Shown here: piece after piece, positions 60,863 to 64,000 of the stretch
Numbering within the stretch: position 1 is the first letter of the stretch
Layout: every line of letters starts with the position of its first letter
Assembly (NCBI RefSeq): GCF_009466385.1
Contig: NZ_WIAQ01000010.1
Span: 1 to 64,000, forward strand
Direction: 5' to 3'
From: Peribacillus tepidiphilus
GTDB lineage: Bacteria > Bacillota > Bacilli > Bacillales > DSM-1321
Length of the DNA: 64,000 nt
Program-made: the position numbers and the translations under genes
Notes under the pieces: generated by a model
Told to the model about the DNA's origin: nothing
What the model saw: only the letters and a program-made list of their open reading frames with translations
The model's database searches: none

Positions 60863-61888
60863 CTATAGTTTACGATATTTTCTTAAAGCTAGCACATTTA
60901 AGAGCATGAACAAAATGGAAAAGCCAAGAAGAATATAAATATTTTGAGCAATTTGCTCAAACCCGTATCCTCTTACCATTACATCGCGAAGCGCCTCAGC
61001 TGCATAATAAAGAGGAGTTAATGGACCAATCCAGCTTAGCCAATCAGAGATGGTTTCTAAGTTGAACAGCCCTGAAAAAAATAATTGCGGAACGACAACA
61101 ATTGGAATGAATTGCATCATTTGCAGTTCGGTTTGAGCGAAGGCTGACAATAAAATACCTAACGTTAAGGCTGAGAACGATAGCAATAAGATAATGAGCA
61201 TGACATAGAAAAAAGATCCTTCCATAAGCATGCCAAGTACGTAAATGGCGTACGAGGCAATGATTCCTGCTTGAATCGTTGTAAAGATCCCGAAGCCTGC
61301 GACATATCCGACGACGATTTCCCAAAGCTTTAATGGGCTGCACATTAATCTTTCTAAAGTTCCTCCTGTTCTCTCCCTTAAAAAAGAAACACCAGCAATT
61401 AAAAATACAAAGAAGAAGACAAAGAAGCCGAGCAAAACAGGTCCTAAATAATCAAATTGACCAATATCTTCAGATCCGTGCAAAAAGGCTGTTTGCATTT
61501 TTATACTTGCAGCTGAAGTCTGAAGAGGCTTAAAAGCGGTATTTACCCACTTCTGGACAGCAGAATTTATCATAGGGTCACTGCCTTCAAGATGTAAAGT
61601 GACCTTTTGACCTTCAAACTCTAGATAACCATCAAGCTCTCTGTTTTCAAGCATTTCTTGTGCATCCTCTTTACTGCCGGACCACACCTTTTGCCCTTGT
61701 AAATCCATATTATCCAATAAAAAATCTGGAGCATTAACTGCACCAATCTTCGGCTCATAATCATCCCCGTTAAAGACAAGCCAAAGCATCGTAAGAACAA
61801 GGATTGGTGCAAAAATCATCAAGCCAATCGTTCTTTTGTCGTGCTTAAACTGGCGAAGGATCCTAATAACTAATGCTTTAATTCGCAT
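60863..61888 (-). CDS. ABC-2 type exporter permease
   Basis: A 341-aa membrane protein of the ABC-2 (YhaP/NatB/DrrB) type: one N-terminal helix, a large extracytoplasmic domain (about 45-155, EPKIGAVNAPDFLLDNMDLQGQKVW), and five C-terminal helices. The SFLRERTGGTLERLMCSPLKLWEIVVGYV motif is family specific. Start ATG 61888 has GGAGG 8 nt upstream. It overlaps the ATPase gene by 11 bp. It probably exports a drug or lipid-like compound; the substrate is unknown. Confidence 0.9.
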   Translation of the reverse strand: MRIKALVIRILRQFKHDKRTIGLMIFAPILVLTMLWLVFNGDDYEPKIGAVNAPDFLLDNMDLQGQKVWSGSKEDAQEMLENRELDGYLEFEGQKVTLHLEGSDPMINSAVQKWVNTAFKPLQTSAASIKMQTAFLHGSEDIGQFDYLGPVLLGFFVFFFVFLIAGVSFLRERTGGTLERLMCSPLKLWEIVVGYVAGFGIFTTIQAGIIASYAIYVLGMLMEGSFFYVMLIILLLSFSALTLGILLSAFAQTELQMMQFIPIVVVPQLFFSGLFNLETISDWLSWIGPLTPLYYAAEALRDVMVRGYGFEQIAQNIYILLGFSILFMLLNVLALRKYRKL

Positions 61889-62609
61889 ATTGGGCACCTC
61901 CGAACTTTAAGAATGCTTCTTCAATGCTTGAAACGCCCGCTTGCGCTTTTAGTTCTGAAGGAGAACCGGATGCAATGAGCTTTCCATCTCGTAGAAGGCC
62001 GAGCGTATCGCATTTTTCTGCTTCGTCCATTACATGGGTTGTCACAATGATCGTTGTTCCGTTCTTTTTAAATTCATAGAATTGCTCCCATATGGATTGC
62101 CTTAATACCGGGTCAATGCCGACGGTTGGTTCATCCAAAATGAGCAAATCAGGCTGATGCAATAAAGAGGCTGCAAGTGACAGTCTTCGTTTCATTCCAC
62201 CCGAGTAGTTATGTACCTGCTTCTTTTGATGATGGATCAGGTTTACCACGTTTAATGCTTCTTCAATTCTTGCTTTTCTTTCCTTGCCTTTTAAGCCGTA
62301 CAGTGAAGCAAAGAATTCTAAATTCTCATAGGCCGTTAATTCCTGATAAAGCGCATCGGATTGGGCCATGTATCCGATTTTTTGAATCAAGACTTGAGAA
62401 GGAAGGCGTTCACCGTCCATGAGAATTTCCCCGGAGGACATTTTTTCAAGACCTACAATCATCTTGACCAAGGTGGTTTTACCCGCCCCGGAAGGACCTA
62501 ATAGCCCATAAATCTCCCCTTTTTTTACACATAAATCAATGTCCTTTAACACTTCATGCTGACCGAAAGATTTTGTAATGCCACTCATCTCTAAGAATGG
62601 TTTAGTCAT
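61878..62609 (-). CDS. ABC-2 exporter ATP-binding protein
   Basis: A 243-aa ABC ATPase: Walker A GPSGAGKTT, signature YSGGMKRRLSL, Walker B LILDEPTVGIDP and His switch TTHVMDEAEKC. It is first in the operon and partners the following permease. ATG 62609 is taken, after GGCGGGG; the longer frame to 62645 would run into the operator at 62634. It is repressed by the TetR protein encoded at the end of the same operon (inference). Confidence 0.92.
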   Translation of the reverse strand: MTKPFLEMSGITKSFGQHEVLKDIDLCVKKGEIYGLLGPSGAGKTTLVKMIVGLEKMSSGEILMDGERLPSQVLIQKIGYMAQSDALYQELTAYENLEFFASLYGLKGKERKARIEEALNVVNLIHHQKKQVHNYSGGMKRRLSLAASLLHQPDLLILDEPTVGIDPVLRQSIWEQFYEFKKNGTTIIVTTHVMDEAEKCDTLGLLRDGKLIASGSPSELKAQAGVSSIEEAFLKFGGAQYAN

Positions 62610-62633
62610 CTTTTTCCCCGCCTTTATTAAAAA

Positions 62634-62698
62634 GTGAGTAATCACTCACATAAAGTGTAATCGAAAATCCAATCATTGTAAAGTGAGTAATCACTCAC
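62634..62698. promoter_or_regulatory. Two identical TetR-type operators upstream of the exporter operon
   Basis: GTGAGTAATCACTCAC occurs at 62634-62649 and again at 62683-62698, 49 bp apart. The half sites GTGAGT and ACTCAC are inverted. They flank the leftward promoter region, so a repressor could hold RNA polymerase off between them. Confidence 0.85.
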
Positions 62699-62867
62699 TT
62701 TTTGCAAAGTGAATATTACAACTTTAACAGAGCTTACTAAAATGCTTTAAAGGAAAAATCCTAAATGTAGCTTCGATAGATTGAAGGTTGTTAAAAAAAT
62801 GTATATATTTCTAAAATCGGGTCATACTAGGAACATGATGAATTTTCCATAGTATCCCCCTTTTAGG

Positions 62868-62894
62868 CCGCCTATTGTTATAGGCGGTTTTTTT
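62868..62894. terminator. Orphan U-tailed hairpin
   Basis: CCGCCTAT pairs with ATAGGCGG over TGTT, followed by seven T residues on the plus strand. No plus-strand gene precedes it within 220 bp, so it may end a small transcript or be a relic. Confidence 0.7.
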
Positions 62895-62947
62895 ATGTTT
62901 AGCTGTCAGCACCAGTTTCTTTAGAAATCATAGATCGAACGGTTTGG

Positions 62948-62975
62948 GGCCAATATTTCGACCGAAATATTGGCC
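62948..62975. repeat. Perfect 13-bp inverted repeat with a 2-nt loop
   Basis: GGCCAATATTTCG, then AC, then CGAAATATTGGCC. As DNA it is a palindromic site; as RNA the loop is too tight for a terminator and no T run follows. Confidence 0.75.
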
Positions 62976-63007
62976 GCTCGATAAAAGCCAACACATCCTT
63001 TCCAAAT

Positions 63008-63041
63008 CAAAAGTGCCCCAAAAAGAATGCTTTTGGGACAC
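63008..63041 (-). terminator. Terminator of bshB2
   Basis: On the minus strand GTCCCAAAAG pairs with CTTTTTGGGGCAC and TTTTGATTTG follows, 14 bp after the bshB2 stop. Confidence 0.72.
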
Positions 63042-63054
63042 CCTCCGACAAATC

Positions 63055-63726
63055 TTAATCATCCCATTTATACTTCCAGAAACGCTCGTAATGGAGCCAT
63101 TTCAAGAGTTCAGGATCTCGCTTCTCAAGTTTTTCTTGCCATGCTGCTGTCATGAGCTGTGTTTGAGAGCGGTGTGAACGGATGGCCTTCACCTTCGTAT
63201 CTTCTACATCACTTACATTATGCACAATATCTGGTTCCCCAAGCTCTTCTAATACATTACTTGAAAAAGCTACACAGTGAAGCTTCGGTCTTTCGTTTTT
63301 TGGCATACTGCCGACTGCCCTGACAACAGCTCTTCCCGTTGCTTCATGATCTGGATGGACGCTGTATCCAGGATAGAACGTGATGATGAGAGAAGGATTT
63401 ATTTCATTGATGATCGCTCGAATTTTTCCCGCAAGTTCTTCTTCATCTTCAAATTCAACGGTCTTGTCTCGAAGACCTAACATTCTTAAATCTTTAATGC
63501 CTAGAACGTTTGCGGCATCCTGTAGCTCTTTTTTTCGGATAAGGGGCAAGGATTCCCTTGTTGCAAATGGTGGATTCCCTAAGTTTCTCCCCATTTCACC
63601 AAGTGTTAAGCATACGTAAGTTACAGGGGTACCATTTTTTGTGTGAGTGGCGATTGTACCTGAAACGCCAAAGGCCTCATCATCAGGGTGAGGAAAAATA
63701 ACTAATACATGTCGTTCTTTTTCCAA
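63055..63726 (-). CDS. bshB2: Bacillithiol biosynthesis deacetylase BshB2
   Basis: A 223-aa zinc-dependent GlcNAc-malate deacetylase of the LmbE/PIG-L family, second step of bacillithiol synthesis. The zinc and catalytic motif PHPDDEAFG (about 12-20) and the later HPDHEATG (about 122) are present. TTG 63726 has GGAG 8 nt upstream. B. subtilis BshB2 (YojG) is encoded beside yojF, and the same arrangement is seen here. Some bacilli carry a second enzyme BshB1. Confidence 0.93.
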   Translation of the reverse strand: MEKERHVLVIFPHPDDEAFGVSGTIATHTKNGTPVTYVCLTLGEMGRNLGNPPFATRESLPLIRKKELQDAANVLGIKDLRMLGLRDKTVEFEDEEELAGKIRAIINEINPSLIITFYPGYSVHPDHEATGRAVVRAVGSMPKNERPKLHCVAFSSNVLEELGEPDIVHNVSDVEDTKVKAIRSHRSQTQLMTAAWQEKLEKRDPELLKWLHYERFWKYKWDD

Positions 63727-63782
63727 CTCAAAATCTCCTTTCCTGGCTGAATATCTTATCGTTTTTGGCTCTTTCTAATCCT

Positions 63783-64000
63783 TTACGAAAAAGGCGTTTC
63801 ACTGATTTGCAGTGCTACCGCAAGGCGTCCTTCTGCATCTAACCCTGCCAATAAAAGCCGGCCGTGCTCATCCATTTCATAGTGGTTCACACCTTCAGCA
63901 TACACCCAGCCAATGGGGAGTTTTAAGCCTACTCGATAAGGTCCTTCTCCAACAATTTTTCCATGTTCATATCGAACAAGAGCGTTTCGAATATACGCAC
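63783..64000 (-). CDS. yojF: YojF-family protein (DUF1806), C-terminal part, cut by the window end
   Basis: A 71-codon open frame runs off the window. It reads AYIRNALVRYEHGKIVGEGPY, then RVGLKLPIGWVYAEGVNHYE, GRLLLAGLDAEGRLAVALQ and ends SETPFS. This is the YojF (DUF1806) family. It is followed 56 bp downstream by bshB2, and the two are expected to be co-transcribed; a role in bacillithiol chemistry has been suggested by this linkage but is unproven. Confidence 0.85.
   Translation of the reverse strand, partial: AYIRNALVRYEHGKIVGEGPYRVGLKLPIGWVYAEGVNHYEMDEHGRLLLAGLDAEGRLAVALQISETPFS

Overview
The window looks like a piece of a Bacillaceae chromosome (Firmicutes, AT-rich, strong AGGAGG-type ribosome binding sites, many TTG/GTG starts, U-tailed hairpin terminators). 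Family-level evidence: rlmH preceded by a CxxH/CxxC mini-protein, the cell-envelope stress operon liaIH-liaFSR, the bacillithiol deacetylase gene bshB2 next to yojF, a Fur-controlled YfiY-type siderophore importer, and a BirA-type operator in front of bioB. No species can be named from the sequence alone. No rRNA, tRNA or CRISPR array was seen.

Layout. 1-1016: 3' end of a group IIC intron, a cluster of DnaA-box-like nonamers, a 52-aa CxxH/CxxC protein and rlmH. 1179-3952: two small YdcZ-type transporters, a DJ-1/PfpI protein and a LysR regulator. 4176-5510: an internally deleted IS3-type element, a small membrane protein and an IS1595-type transposase tail. 5699-9061: lactate permease and POT peptide transporter. 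9345-14049: ferric-siderophore uptake (FhuF-like reductase, ATPase, two permeases, and a divergent lipoprotein receptor with Fur boxes). 14264-17059: glutamate dehydrogenase and a lactonase-family beta-propeller protein. 17129-22270 is a decayed accessory strip: gene remnants, a chimeric FAD-type ORF, a VOC protein, a methyltransferase, an IS1595 remnant, an unlisted 54-aa membrane protein and a GNAT gene with an in-frame stop. 22565-27526: unknown protein, cytoplasmic alpha-amylase and a two-component system. 28006-31887: type I hsdM-hsdS with a severely truncated hsdR. 31925-40059: glnS, DegV, purU, bioB, a Rieske-tailed oxidoreductase and an APH-type kinase. 40672-45039: liaI-liaH, liaF-liaS-liaR and uppP. 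45080-54352: fused methyltransferase, ABC-F protein, SDR, topoisomerase III, and a TetR-SDR-YbaK cluster. 54529-59941: tandem P-loop protein, ATP-grasp ligase, AlkD-like protein, HAD phosphatase and a sugar-dehydrogenase-type lipoprotein. 60161-64000: self-regulated ABC-2 exporter operon, bshB2 and partial yojF.

The least explained structure is a set of five intergenic tandem arrays (22364, 27727, 36082, 40100, 49497) whose units repeat every 21 bp (20/21 alternating in one). Two cores each occur at two loci in opposite orientation: ATATCGGTC/GACCGATAT, and TTTAAGCGAAA/TTTCGCTTAAA. The fifth array has its own GCGGGATTATT core. A separate 23-bp sequence also occurs twice in opposite orientation (52223 and 58729). 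A 21-bp period equals two helical turns, so a DNA-binding or structural role is a reasonable guess, but the function is unknown.
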